Shown piece by piece: positions 26,118 to 35,102 of a stretch of 64,000 nt of DNA. Every line of letters starts with the position of its first letter. The stretch's first letter is position 1. The stretch lies in contig DLHY01000054.1 in assembly GCA_002483445.1 (NCBI GenBank), forward strand, positions 62,001 through 126,000, in the 5' to 3' direction. Both the position numbers and the translations under genes were made by a program. A model generated the notes under the pieces. The model was not told the DNA's origin and searched no databases. It saw only the letters and a program-made list of their open reading frames with translations. The stretch comes from Blastocatellia bacterium UBA7656. GTDB lineage: Bacteria > Acidobacteriota > Blastocatellia > UBA7656.

Positions 26118-27032
26118 ATGTCGGATCAGACGAAAAGCGAACAGAAGAATCGAAAATCAGGCGCGGCGGCTATCATAGGACGCCCGAACGCGGGCAAGTC
26201 GACTCTGCTCAACCATCTTGTCGGAGAAAAGATCGCCATCACGTCCGACAAGCCGCAAACCACCCGGACGCGAATTCGCGGCGTGCTGACTCGCCCGGAA
26301 GGGCAGATAGTTTTTCTCGACACGCCGGGAATTCACAAACCCGGTTACAAACTCAATCGCCGGATGATGGCGATGGTAACAGAGGCTCTTTCGTCCGTAG
26401 ACCTGATACTGCTTTTGATCGATGCCACCGAGGCGATGGGCGCAGGCGACCGCTTCGCGCTCAACATGTTGAAGAAAATCGAAACGCCCGCTTTCCTTCT
26501 GCCGAACAAAATCGATCTGATGCGCAACAAAAGCCGCCTGCTTCCGCTCATAGCTGCTTACACCGCAGAGAGGCAGTTCGATGAAGTCATCCCGGTTTCG
26601 GCCCTCACAGGCGAAGGCGCGGAAACGCTTATCAAGAAAATCTTCGAATACCTGCCCGAAGGCCCGCTTCTCTACCCGGAGGATGAACTGACCGATCAGC
26701 CGGAGCGCGCGATAGTGGCCGAGCTTGTGCGCGAAAAAATACTCCGCGCTACGAGCGAAGAGCTTCCTTACGTGACCGCAGTGATAACCGAAAAGTGGGA
26801 AGAGGCGGAAGACATCACGCACATTCACTGCTTGATTTATGTCGAGAAGCCTTCGCATCGCATGATCATCATTGGTCGGGGCGGTGAGCGATTGAAACAA
26901 ATAGGCTCGGCGGCTCGCGCCGATATAGAAAAACTTCTCGGTCGTCACATCTTCCTCGGCCTGTATGTCAAAGTCCGCGAACACTGGCGCGACGATGAGC
27001 GCGCGCTCGATGAACTGGGGATCGGGGGATGA
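26118..27032 (+). CDS. era: GTPase Era
   Basis: Ribosome-assembly GTPase that binds the 3' end of 16S rRNA. GTPase motifs are IIGRPNAGKST (G1), TTRTRIRG (G2), LDTPGIHKPG (G3), LPNKIDLM (G4) and VSALTGEG (G5). A C-terminal KH domain carries IIGRGGERLKQIG. The ATG at 26118 is preferred over the GTG at 26106 because GGAGAG lies upstream at a suitable distance. It follows the CorC gene and precedes an octamer repeat array and prmA. Confidence 0.96.
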   Translation: MSDQTKSEQKNRKSGAAAIIGRPNAGKSTLLNHLVGEKIAITSDKPQTTRTRIRGVLTRPEGQIVFLDTPGIHKPGYKLNRRMMAMVTEALSSVDLILLLIDATEAMGAGDRFALNMLKKIETPAFLLPNKIDLMRNKSRLLPLIAAYTAERQFDEVIPVSALTGEGAETLIKKIFEYLPEGPLLYPEDELTDQPERAIVAELVREKILRATSEELPYVTAVITEKWEEAEDITHIHCLIYVEKPSHRMIIIGRGGERLKQIGSAARADIEKLLGRHIFLGLYVKVREHWRDDERALDELGIGG

Positions 27033-27040
27033 AGAGGTGA

Positions 27041-27112
27041 GAATGGGAGAATGGGAGAATGGGAGATGAAAAGTCATGGCTCTCCCACTCTCCCACTCTC
27101 CCATTCCCCCAT
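27041..27112. repeat. Two-armed octamer array (GAATGGGA / TCTCCCAC)
   Basis: Left arm: three exact copies of GAATGGGA (27041-27064). Right arm 27081-27112: TCTCCCAC twice, TCTCCCAT, TCCCCCAT. The period is 8 bp, not 7 as elsewhere. The arms are reverse complements separated by 16 bp. The array starts eight bases after the era stop codon and ends ten bases before the prmA start. The prmA frame is open through it. Confidence 0.9.
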
Positions 27113-27122
27113 TCATTTCCTA

Positions 27123-28010
27123 ATGGCTGAAATGACCAGTAGCAGACCGAAAACCTGGAGCCTCATCTCCCTGCTGGTTGCGCGGGGAGAGGAAGAGATG
27201 ACATCCGCGTTGCTGTTCGATCTCGGCACGACGGGCGTGGTGACGATTGAAGAGGATGAAAAGTCGGTGAAGCTTGGCGCGTACTTCGATGGGAGCGTCG
27301 AAGCGCGCGAGATAGCTGAGGCGATTGAATCGGGATTTGCGCGCGCGGGTAAGAGCGACATGATTATGGAGATTTCCGTTTCCGAGATTGCGGATCAGGA
27401 CTGGATGCAGAAATGGAAAGAAGGATTCGAGCCGACAGAAATCGGGCATCGGCTCATCGTCGCGCCTTCGTGGAAACTGCCTGCTGAAGCCGAAGGGCGC
27501 GTTGTGATTCGCATCGATCCGGGAATGGCTTTCGGCACAGGCACGCACGAAACCACAAGGCTGTGCCTCGAAGCGATTGAAAAACGATGGCGTGGAGGCG
27601 CGCTGCTTGACGTTGGAACCGGGACAGGCATTCTTGCAATCGCGGCGGCGAAGCTCGCGCCTCAATCGAAGATAACAGCAATAGATATCGATCCGCTCGC
27701 GGTCGATGTGGCGCGCGAGAATGCCGAGATAAACCGTGTATCGAATCTCGATATTTTCGCAGGGCAGCCAAAAGATTGTCGTGACCGGAAATTCGATATG
27801 GTTGTCGCAAACCTGACGGCTGAGGTGATTATCGATTTGATGGATGATCTTGTCGCGTGCCTGTCTGATTCGGGATGGATGATTCTTTCAGGGATTCTCA
27901 CTTCGCTTGCCGGGGATGTCGAGCGAAGCGTGATTGGATCAGGGCTTGAAATTATCGAACGAAGCGAAGCGGGCGAATGGGCCGCGATTGTCGCGAGGAA
28001 GGGAGCGTAA
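27123..28010 (+). CDS. prmA: Ribosomal protein L11 methyltransferase
   Basis: SAM-dependent methyltransferase that trimethylates L11. The 295-residue protein has an N-terminal ferredoxin-like substrate-binding domain (WSLISLLVARGEEEMTSALL) and a Rossmann methyltransferase domain with motif I DVGTGTGILAIAAAKL, the FGTGTHETTRLCLEA loop and the NLTAEVIIDL motif. The ATG at 27123 is chosen because the open frame upstream (to 27051) consists of repeat array. Its stop overlaps the rsmE start (TAATG). Confidence 0.92.
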   Translation: MAEMTSSRPKTWSLISLLVARGEEEMTSALLFDLGTTGVVTIEEDEKSVKLGAYFDGSVEAREIAEAIESGFARAGKSDMIMEISVSEIADQDWMQKWKEGFEPTEIGHRLIVAPSWKLPAEAEGRVVIRIDPGMAFGTGTHETTRLCLEAIEKRWRGGALLDVGTGTGILAIAAAKLAPQSKITAIDIDPLAVDVARENAEINRVSNLDIFAGQPKDCRDRKFDMVVANLTAEVIIDLMDDLVACLSDSGWMILSGILTSLAGDVERSVIGSGLEIIERSEAGEWAAIVARKGA

Positions 28011-28741
28011 TGTCTCGCCGGAGGTTCTACGCCGCGCCTGAAGACATCGATGCAAAGATCGCGCTTTTGTCTTCAGAAGAAACGCATCACCTTACTCGTG
28101 TGTTAAGGCTGAGAGTAGATGATGAAGCGTTCGTATTCGACGGCTGCGGGCGAGAGTATCGCTGCCGCGTTTCAGAGATAGAGCCTCGCGCCCGCCTGGA
28201 AATAATCACTGAGCTTTCCAAGGAAGTGGAATCACCGGCCTCGATCACGCTCGCGCAGGCTATGGCCAAAGGAGAGAAATTCGATTTCATAGTGCAGAAA
28301 GCGACCGAGCTTGGAGTGAGCCGGATAGTTCCGCTTGCCACTGATCACACGGATGTGAAATTGAGAGAAGAAAGCGTCGCGAATCGCTTGGAGAGATTCA
28401 AGCGCATCTCGATGGAATCGCTCAAGCAATGCGGGCGGCGAAAACTGGTAGAAATTGCATCGCCTGTTGCGCTCGAAGATTTTTTGAAATCGAGCGACGC
28501 GGTGATGATTGTCTTCAGCGAGCGAGGCGGGCAAGCGATCAGGGCGGTTCTTCCTGATGATGAAAAGCATGTTGTCGCTTTGATCGGGCCTGAAGGCGGA
28601 TGGAGCGAATCGGAATTGAAGATGATGGAAGAGAGCGGATGCCGGTTTGTGACTTTAGGGCCGCGTATGTTGAGAACTGAGACGGCGGCGATTGTTGCCT
28701 TGACGCTCATTCAACATGCTATGGGCGATTTGTCGAAGTGA
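28010..28741 (+). CDS. rsmE: 16S rRNA (uracil-1498-N3)-methyltransferase
   Basis: SPOUT-fold methyltransferase of 243 residues. N-terminal PUA-like domain opens RRRFYAAPEDIDAKIALL with the conserved HHLTRVLRLRVDDE. The C-terminal SPOUT knot has LIGPEGGWSESELKMM and LGPRMLRTETAAIVAL. Coupled to prmA by a one-base overlap. prmA-rsmE adjacency is common in bacteria and supports both calls. It ends the phoH-era-prmA-rsmE gene string. Confidence 0.94.
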   Translation: MSRRRFYAAPEDIDAKIALLSSEETHHLTRVLRLRVDDEAFVFDGCGREYRCRVSEIEPRARLEIITELSKEVESPASITLAQAMAKGEKFDFIVQKATELGVSRIVPLATDHTDVKLREESVANRLERFKRISMESLKQCGRRKLVEIASPVALEDFLKSSDAVMIVFSERGGQAIRAVLPDDEKHVVALIGPEGGWSESELKMMEESGCRFVTLGPRMLRTETAAIVALTLIQHAMGDLSK

Positions 28742-28952
28742 TGCGCCCAAGCGGATTTTGACCCTGCCTGCGCGCGGATTTGCGCACGACACTCGGAGTT
28801 TCCAAACATTCCTTCAGGATACGCAAGTAAGCATTTCAATGATGTCTTGATTTAGGTTCCCGCCTCACGCTGGTCCGGCTATGGTATCGCGCTTGCCTTT
28901 CGACAGACGAATCGATGTTTCTTTCAGGCCGCCTTCCGAAGGGAGATATCCG

Positions 28953-29870
28953 ATGAGCAATACTACCGCGCCGACCAACGAGAGAAGGAAGTTTTTGAAG
29001 CTTGCGATTCTCGGAGGAGCAGGGGCAGCGATGGCATCAGAGGTCGTCCGGGGCCATCAGCAATCATCCAATAGCACAGTCGAGTCAGTGGGGCAAACTG
29101 CGACGGGAACGGAAAACACGCTTGTAAGAATGCAGCAGGACGTGAAGCGCACGATGAGCAAGCCTCTCTCCAGTCGAAGCTGGATGATGGTCGTCGATCC
29201 TCGCCGCTGCATAGGCTGCAACGCCTGCACCGTCGCCTGCAAGGCTGAAAACGTAACACCGCCGGGCGTCTCTTACCGAACAGTCAAGGAGATCGAGACC
29301 GGCAAGTTTCCCAACATCAGCCGCATTTTCAAACCTACAAACTGCGCGCAATGCGACAATCCGCCCTGTATGAAAGCAGCCCCGCCAGGCGCGATTTATA
29401 AACGCCCCGATGGGATCGTGGCCGTCGATTACGCGAAGTTCACTTCGCGCGAGGCTTTCGAAACCGCGCGCCGCGCCTGCCCTTATTCCGCGCTTTACTA
29501 CGATGACGGGAGTTTCTATACCGAGGACACTCCCGGCGGCGTTCAGCCATTCGAAACGCGCCAGTTCGATGAGTACGAGTCGAAGTATGAGCGCAAGCAT
29601 GGACAGGAGCCGATGGGCAGCGTTCGCAAGTGCCACTTCTGCCTGCACAGGCTCAATGCCGGTATGCTTCCGGCTTGCGTCAGCACCTGCATCGGCGGAG
29701 CCATGTACTTCGGAGACAAGAACGATCCTCAAAGCCTCGTCTCTGAGATGCTGGCCCGGCATTACATCTTCGACATCAACGAGACCATGAACACGCGGCC
29801 ACGTCTGGTCTTCGTCCTTGACGATATGCCTGATGTCAGCCGACCGAGTTGCGCCGAATGCCACTACTGA
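28953..29870 (+). CDS. Tat-exported ferredoxin-type subunit of a molybdopterin oxidoreductase (TtrB/PsrB-like)
   Basis: A 305-residue electron-transfer subunit with a Tat-like signal (NERRKFLKLAILGGAGAAMA). Cys groups: I is complete (CIGCNACTVAC) and IV is complete (CHFCLHRLNAGMLPACVSTC). Group II has its first three Cys but Ala replaces the fourth (CAQCDNPPCMKAAP). Group III keeps only its last Cys (RRACPYSAL). The four missing residues are the ligands of one cluster, so three [4Fe-4S] clusters are predicted instead of four. It ends CAECHY, with two more cysteines. The ATG at 28953 follows a purine-rich ribosome site. It is cotranscribed with the catalytic subunit 13 bases downstream. Confidence 0.85.
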   Translation: MSNTTAPTNERRKFLKLAILGGAGAAMASEVVRGHQQSSNSTVESVGQTATGTENTLVRMQQDVKRTMSKPLSSRSWMMVVDPRRCIGCNACTVACKAENVTPPGVSYRTVKEIETGKFPNISRIFKPTNCAQCDNPPCMKAAPPGAIYKRPDGIVAVDYAKFTSREAFETARRACPYSALYYDDGSFYTEDTPGGVQPFETRQFDEYESKYERKHGQEPMGSVRKCHFCLHRLNAGMLPACVSTCIGGAMYFGDKNDPQSLVSEMLARHYIFDINETMNTRPRLVFVLDDMPDVSRPSCAECHY

Positions 29871-29883
29871 GGAGGGGAAAATT

Positions 29884-32800
29884 ATGGCACAGAAAAATTT
29901 CTCGAATGACGAAACGCCTCTCTTGCATCACGACGATGACGACTTGATGCCTTCATCGAATGACGCGCGCCTTATGAGTCGGCGCAAACTTTTGAAGACC
30001 TCGGCTCTGCTGGGCGGAACCGCGCTCATTGCAAGTCAGATGCGATGGGCCGAAGCTTTTTCCAACTCCGTTCACGCCGAAGAACTCCCGCTCAGTCATG
30101 ACTACGAACTGGCTCGCCCGGAAAACATACTCTACACGACCTGCCTGCAATGCAACACCGGATGCGAAATCAAGGCGAAGATACTTGACGGCATCGCGGT
30201 GAAGATAGATGGAAGCCCCTACGGGCCGCGAACGATGTCGCCGCACGCGCCTTATGGCAGTTCGCCTTTCGATATGGCCTCAGTCGATGGATACATCTGC
30301 CCGAAAGGGCAGGCGGGGATTCAAACTCACTACGATCCTTATCGCGTGATCCGGGTTCTCAAGCGCGCGGGGAAACGCGGAAAGAACAAGTGGGTGACGA
30401 TCCCCTTCGAACAGGCCATCGCCGAGATAGTTTCCGGCGGCCATCTGTTCTCGAATGTCAAAGGCGAAAGGGATCGTTATGTGAAAGGGCTGTCGGACAT
30501 CTGGGCGGTGCGCGATCCGGCGTTGTCGAAAGCGATGTCGGATGATGTGGCCAGGATTTGGGACAAGAAGATGACCGTCGAGGAATTCAAGAGCAAGTAC
30601 GCGGCTCATCTCGACAAGCTCATCGACCCCGATCACCCGGATTTCGGCCCCAAAAACAATCAGCTTGTTTTCATGTGGGGAAGGCTCAAAGCGGGCCGCT
30701 CGGAATTCATCAGGCGATTCGTCACTGACAGTTTCGGGTCGGTCAACGCGCACGGTCACACGACGGTTTGTCAGGGATCGCTCTATTTCGAAGGCAAAGC
30801 GATGAGCGATCAGTACAGCAAGGGCAAATGGTCGGGCGGCAAGAAGGCTTACTGGATGGCTGACGCGGCCAACGCCGAATTCATCATCTATATCGGCTCA
30901 AGCCCGCTCGACGGCAATTACGGCCCGCCGCTGAAGGCGGGGAAAATAACGGGCGGCATCGTCGATGAGAGGTTGAAGATAGCCGTCATCGATCCGCGTT
31001 TTTCAAAGACGGCAAGCAAGGCATGGATGTGGGCGCCGATCAAGCCCGGAACCGAGGCCACGCTTTGTCTGGCTATGATCCGATGGATCATAGCGCGTGA
31101 TCGTTATGATCGCGCGTTCCTTGAGAACGCCAACAAGGGCGCGTCCACAGCCGCAAACGAGCCGACCTGGACCAACGCCTCGTGGCTGGTGAGGATCGAA
31201 TCCGACGGGCGGCCTTCGAGATTTCTCCGCGGCAGCGATATAGGACTCGGAGACTCGGACAGCTTCGTCGTGATGAGCGGCGGACAGATGGTCGCCTTCA
31301 AGTACGACGATGCGAGCAAGGCCGTCAGAGGCGAGTTGTTCGTCGATGCGACTATTCAGGGCGCGCGGGTCAAGAGCGCGCTTCAGTTGCTCTATGAATC
31401 GGCGACGAGCAAAACGATTGATGAGTGGGCGCAAATCTGCGGCGTGGATTCGCAGGACATAGTGAAGCTGGCCCGCGAATTCACCTCTCACGGAAAGCGA
31501 GCCGTCGTCGAGCCGCATCGCGGAGTGGCCCAGCACACCAACGGCTTTTACAACGTGCATGCGGTGATGATGCTGAACCTGCTCGTGGGCAATATCGACT
31601 GGAAAGGCGGAATGCTCTACAGCGGCGTGACCTACGATCAGACCGGCTCGACTTCGGGAAAGCCCTTCAACGTCGGCAAGCATCCGTCGAAGCTGACGCC
31701 GTTGGGAATCAGCATCATTCGTCACGAAGTCGAATACGAGAAGACGACCATCTTCGCGGGCTATCCGGCCAAACGCAACTGGTATCCGTTCTCAAGCGAC
31801 ATCTACCAGGAGATCATTCCTTCTTCGGGCGATGCCTATCCGTACCCGATAGCCGCGCTGTTCATTTACATGGGATCGCCCGTCTACGCTCTTCCCGCCG
31901 GACATACCAACATACGGTTTCTCGCTGATCCGAAAAAGATACCGCTGATCGTGGCAAGCGATATCGTCATCGGCGAGACCTCTATGTATGCCGATTATAT
32001 TTTCCCTGATCTTTCGTTTCTGGAGAGATGGGAATTTCACGGCTCGCATCCTTCCATTCCGCAGAAGGTGTCGCCCGTGCGTCAGCCGGTCGTCGAGCCG
32101 GTCAATGAGACTGTTACAGTGTTTGGCGAGCAGATGCCGATTTCGCTCGAATCCATGATTTTGGGGATCGCAGAAAGGATGCGGCTGCCCGGTTTCGGCC
32201 CTAACGGCATCGAGTCAGGGAAGGATTTGAAGCGGCCCGAAGATTATTACCTGCGAATGACAGCCGACATCGCGTTCGGTGATAAATCAGACGGCAGTCA
32301 GAAAGTCCCTGACGCCGGCGATGCCGAGGTCGAGTTGTTCCTCAAGAGCCGCCGCCATCTACCTTCGACGGTCTTCGACCCTGTGAAATGGGAAAGGGCG
32401 GTCGGGCCTGAATGGTGGCGCAAGGTCATCTATGTACTCAATCGCGGCGGTCGCTGGGAGGGCTATGATGAAGGCTGGTCAGGCGAACAGGTGAAATCGA
32501 AATACGGCAAGCTTGCCAGCATGTACCTTGAGAAAGTCGCCACGACCAGAAGCGCGCTGACGGGCGAATACCTGCCGGGGCAGGCTGTGTATCTGCCTAT
32601 AAGAGACGCGCTCGGTCGAGAGGTACACGATGAGGGTTTCGATCTCAATCTCATCACCAACCGCGAGATGTACCAGACGAAATCCCGCACGATAGTCGAT
32701 TACTGGCTGCTCGATCTGATGCCTGAGAACTACATCCTGACGAATCCTGTTGATGCGACGCGTTATGGATTGAGGCAGGGAGATCGGGCGAGGATCGTTT

Positions 32801-33117
32801 CGGCGAGCAATCCCGAAGGGGTGTGGAGATTGAAGAACAATCAGACAGTGCCGATGGTGGGAAAGATCAAAATCGTGCAGGGCATTCGTCCGGGGGTGAT
32901 AAGCTTCGCGCTGGGCTGGGGCCACTGGGCGGTAGGCGCGAGCGATGTCACGATTGACGGCAACCTCATCGAAGGCGATCCGCGACGGGCGGCGGGCATT
33001 CACGCCAACGCGGTCATGCGAGTCGATGATTATCTGAAGAACACCTGCATGATCGACCCCGTTGGCGGCAGCGTGTCTTTCTACGACACGCGGGTGAAGT
33101 TGGTGAAGGAGTCGTAA
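29884..33117 (+). CDS. Tat-exported molybdopterin oxidoreductase catalytic subunit (TtrA/ArrA-like)
   Basis: A 1077-residue member of the DMSO-reductase superfamily. A Tat motif (SRRKLLKTSALLGG) lies unusually far in, after about 32 residues containing HHDDDD. An N-terminal [4Fe-4S] site is C-X2-C-X3-C (CLQCNTGC) plus CPKGQAG downstream. HTTVCQGS probably supplies a Cys ligand to molybdenum. The C-terminal molydopterin-binding domain includes ILTNPVDATRYGLRQGDRA. The size and the exported Fe-S partner resemble tetrathionate or arsenate reductases; the substrate is not determined. No NrfD/TtrC-type membrane anchor is adjacent. An AGGAGG precedes the ATG, and a strong terminator follows the gene. 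Confidence 0.85.
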   Translation: MAQKNFSNDETPLLHHDDDDLMPSSNDARLMSRRKLLKTSALLGGTALIASQMRWAEAFSNSVHAEELPLSHDYELARPENILYTTCLQCNTGCEIKAKILDGIAVKIDGSPYGPRTMSPHAPYGSSPFDMASVDGYICPKGQAGIQTHYDPYRVIRVLKRAGKRGKNKWVTIPFEQAIAEIVSGGHLFSNVKGERDRYVKGLSDIWAVRDPALSKAMSDDVARIWDKKMTVEEFKSKYAAHLDKLIDPDHPDFGPKNNQLVFMWGRLKAGRSEFIRRFVTDSFGSVNAHGHTTVCQGSLYFEGKAMSDQYSKGKWSGGKKAYWMADAANAEFIIYIGSSPLDGNYGPPLKAGKITGGIVDERLKIAVIDPRFSKTASKAWMWAPIKPGTEATLCLAMIRWIIARDRYDRAFLENANKGASTAANEPTWTNASWLVRIESDGRPSRFLRGSDIGLGDSDSFVVMSGGQMVAFKYDDASKAVRGELFVDATIQGARVKSALQLLYESATSKTIDEWAQICGVDSQDIVKLAREFTSHGKRAVVEPHRGVAQHTNGFYNVHAVMMLNLLVGNIDWKGGMLYSGVTYDQTGSTSGKPFNVGKHPSKLTPLGISIIRHEVEYEKTTIFAGYPAKRNWYPFSSDIYQEIIPSSGDAYPYPIAALFIYMGSPVYALPAGHTNIRFLADPKKIPLIVASDIVIGETSMYADYIFPDLSFLERWEFHGSHPSIPQKVSPVRQPVVEPVNETVTVFGEQMPISLESMILGIAERMRLPGFGPNGIESGKDLKRPEDYYLRMTADIAFGDKSDGSQKVPDAGDAEVELFLKSRRHLPSTVFDPVKWERAVGPEWWRKVIYVLNRGGRWEGYDEGWSGEQVKSKYGKLASMYLEKVATTRSALTGEYLPGQAVYLPIRDALGREVHDEGFDLNLITNREMYQTKSRTIVDYWLLDLMPENYILTNPVDATRYGLRQGDRARIVSASNPEGVWRLKNNQTVPMVGKIKIVQGIRPGVISFALGWGHWAVGASDVTIDGNLIEGDPRRAAGIHANAVMRVDDYLKNTCMIDPVGGSVSFYDTRVKLVKES

Positions 33118-33154
33118 AAGACCTCCTTTCGATTCTTCGCCTCTGGCTTTTTCA

Positions 33155-33186
33155 AATGACCACCCCGCGGGGTGGTCATTTTTTTC
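33155..33186 (+). terminator. Rho-independent terminator after the molybdoenzyme operon
   Basis: A perfect 26-bp palindrome (33155-33180, halves AATGACCACCCCG and CGGGGTGGTCATT) runs directly into a T-run at 33179-33185. It is 37 bases after the molybdoenzyme stop codon. Confidence 0.92.
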
Positions 33187-33216
33187 TCCCTGAGAGCAGG
33201 CCGCAATCTCGCCGGA

Positions 33217-33245
33217 TTGACTCTCATTGTTTCGCAGCATACATT
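33217..33245 (+). promoter_or_regulatory. Putative sigma-70 promoter for the mtn cluster
   Basis: TTGACT (33217-33222), 17-bp spacer, TACATT (33240-33245), 29 bases before the mtnB ATG and just downstream of the terminator. The placement fits a new transcription unit. Confidence 0.5.
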
Positions 33246-33274
33246 CATTTCTGCGAACGGATGAGACGAAAAAA

Positions 33275-33913
33275 ATGGAGATCGAATCAGCGGTGAAAAA
33301 TGCAGCAGGGTTTTCTGATCTCGCAAGGCTGCTCGTCGAAGCAGGGCGCGATTTTTATCGACGCGGATGGGTGATGGGGACGAGCGGCAATTTCAGCGCG
33401 GTTGTGAGGCGCGAGCCTCTGCGACTTGCCATAACAGCGAGCGGACTTGATAAAGGCAGGCTCACTGTCGAAGACATTTTGCAAATCGATGAGAGCGGCA
33501 ACGTGATCGCGGGCGATGGACGGCCTTCGGATGAGACGCTTCTGCATCTGACGGTTGCGCGCGTGCGCGAGGCGGGCGCGGTGCTTCACACTCATTCCGT
33601 GTGGAGTACGATTCTTTCTCAGTCGTTCGGCGACGAGGGCGGCTTTGCAATCGAAGGCTACGAGATGCTGAAAGGCTTGAGCGGTGTTCGCACGCATCTT
33701 CATCGGGAGTGGCTGACGGTGATTGAAAACTCTCAGGATATGGCGGCTCTTGCTCGAACGGTTGAAGATGCGCTCATGCGGCACAAAGACGCGCACGCAT
33801 TTCTGCTTCGCGGGCATGGGCTTTACACCTGGGGCCGCGACCTCGCGGAAGCGCGCAGGCATATTGAGATTCTGGAATTTCTTCTTGAAGTGACGGGGCG
33901 GACGCGGGGGTAG
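33275..33913 (+). CDS. mtnB: Methylthioribulose-1-phosphate dehydratase (class II aldolase fold)
   Basis: Methionine salvage: dehydrates methylthioribulose-1-phosphate. The 212-residue protein has the class II aldolase/adducin fold with RGWVMGTSGNFSAVV (substrate phosphate loop), zinc ligands in VLHTHSVWS and the later HGLYTWGRDLAEARRH motif. The two other mtn genes nearby make MtnB much more likely than a sugar aldolase. The ATG at 33275 is preferred over an upstream frame opening that covers the promoter. Confidence 0.9.
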   Translation: MEIESAVKNAAGFSDLARLLVEAGRDFYRRGWVMGTSGNFSAVVRREPLRLAITASGLDKGRLTVEDILQIDESGNVIAGDGRPSDETLLHLTVARVREAGAVLHTHSVWSTILSQSFGDEGGFAIEGYEMLKGLSGVRTHLHREWLTVIENSQDMAALARTVEDALMRHKDAHAFLLRGHGLYTWGRDLAEARRHIEILEFLLEVTGRTRG

Positions 33914-33949
33914 TTTATGATTGTTTAGATCAGCTATTGTGAAAAAACC

Positions 33950-34987
33950 ATGGAAACGAAAACTCAAAGAAAACCTAAGATCAAAAAACCGCCGGTGCTT
34001 TTTTCAAAGACTCAGCGAATCGTCCGGGCCATAGCCGCCGAAACCGGAGGCACTTTTCTCAGCTACTGGAACTCGCCCGGAGGCAATGTCTGCCAGAATG
34101 ATGTGCAGGGCCTCTACGAAGTACTTCAGCGCATAGGGCCGCAGAAGAATCTGCACATCTTCCTCAAATCGCGCGGAGGCGACGGGACAGCATCGCTTCG
34201 CATAGTCAATCTGCTGCGCCGCTACACCGATAAGCTAATCGCGCAGTTGCCTTTGGAATGCGCTTCGGCGGCGACGATGATCGCTTTGGGAGCGAACGAA
34301 ATTCAGATGGGGCCGCTCGCTTTCCTCACCGCCGTAGATACTTCGCTCACGCACGATCTGTCGCCCGTCGATCTTCACAATCGATTGGTCAGCGTCAGTC
34401 AGGATGAACTCAACCGGGTGGTCAACCTCTGGCGCAGGGAAGCTCAGAGCAACAAAAAACCTTTGAGCGACAATGCGCCGAACAATCCTTATGCCGCTTT
34501 GTTTCAGCACGTTCATCCGCTCGTCATCGGCGCGGTTGATCGCGCAAGCTCGCTTTCAGTCAAACTATGCACTGAGATTTTGAGCTTTCATCTCGAAGAC
34601 CTGAAGCGCGCTGAAGAGATAAGCTGGCATCTCAACTCCGCTTACCCGGCGCACGATTACCCGATACTTCAAAAAGAGGCGAAGCGAATCGGATTGAATG
34701 TCGCTGACCTCGACCCGCGACTCAACGATATGCTGTTAGACCTGCACGAGCTTTATTCCGAGATGGGGCAGGAGGCGCTGACCGATTACGACGAGCAGAA
34801 TTATCACAACAACGAGATAGTCAACATCATCGAGAGCGTGGGCATTCAGGTCTACTATCAGATCGATAAGGACTGGCACTATCGCGCTGAAGAGCGGAGA
34901 TGGGTGCCGATGAATGACAACAGTTCATGGAGAAAGATCGAAAAGATCGGAAACAATATCGCGCGCTCGATCTTTCACATTCGATGA
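33950..34987 (+). CDS. SDH/ClpP-fold serine protease family protein
   Basis: A 345-residue protein with the Clp/crotonase-like fold of the serine dehydrogenase proteinase family. The core has FLKSRGGDGTASLRIVNLL (oxyanion/strand region) and ECASAATMIALGANEI, whose Ser is the likely nucleophile. A long helical C-terminal part follows (LNDMLLDLHELYSEM) with a beta end. There is no signal peptide or membrane helix, so it acts in the cytoplasm. It sits between mtnB and mtnD with a heptamer hairpin downstream, and no known role in methionine salvage explains its place. Confidence 0.8.
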   Translation: METKTQRKPKIKKPPVLFSKTQRIVRAIAAETGGTFLSYWNSPGGNVCQNDVQGLYEVLQRIGPQKNLHIFLKSRGGDGTASLRIVNLLRRYTDKLIAQLPLECASAATMIALGANEIQMGPLAFLTAVDTSLTHDLSPVDLHNRLVSVSQDELNRVVNLWRREAQSNKKPLSDNAPNNPYAALFQHVHPLVIGAVDRASSLSVKLCTEILSFHLEDLKRAEEISWHLNSAYPAHDYPILQKEAKRIGLNVADLDPRLNDMLLDLHELYSEMGQEALTDYDEQNYHNNEIVNIIESVGIQVYYQIDKDWHYRAEERRWVPMNDNSSWRKIEKIGNNIARSIFHIR

Positions 34988-34992
34988 AAAGT

Positions 34993-35086
34993 AGATGTTA
35001 GAGGTCAGATGTTAGATGTTAGAGAAAGCATATATCCGCTTGCCATTTTATAGTCCCTGACATCTGATATCTAACATCTAGCATCT
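34993..35086. repeat. Two-armed heptamer array (AGATGTT / AACATCT)
   Basis: Left arm 34993-35020: AGATGTT AGAGGTC AGATGTT AGATGTT. Right arm 35059-35086: GACATCT GATATCT AACATCT AGCATCT. The arms are reverse complements, separated by 38 bp, between the ClpP-fold gene and mtnD. Even the odd unit AGAGGTC is shared with the array at 3562, which suggests copying between loci. Confidence 0.9.
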
Positions 35087-35102
35087 GCCGAGGAGGAATA
35101 AA

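Noticed and set aside
27051..27122. N-terminal extension of PrmA through the octamer array
   Set aside because: The 24 extra residues are repeat-encoded and not part of the family; ATG 27123 gives the normal N-terminus.
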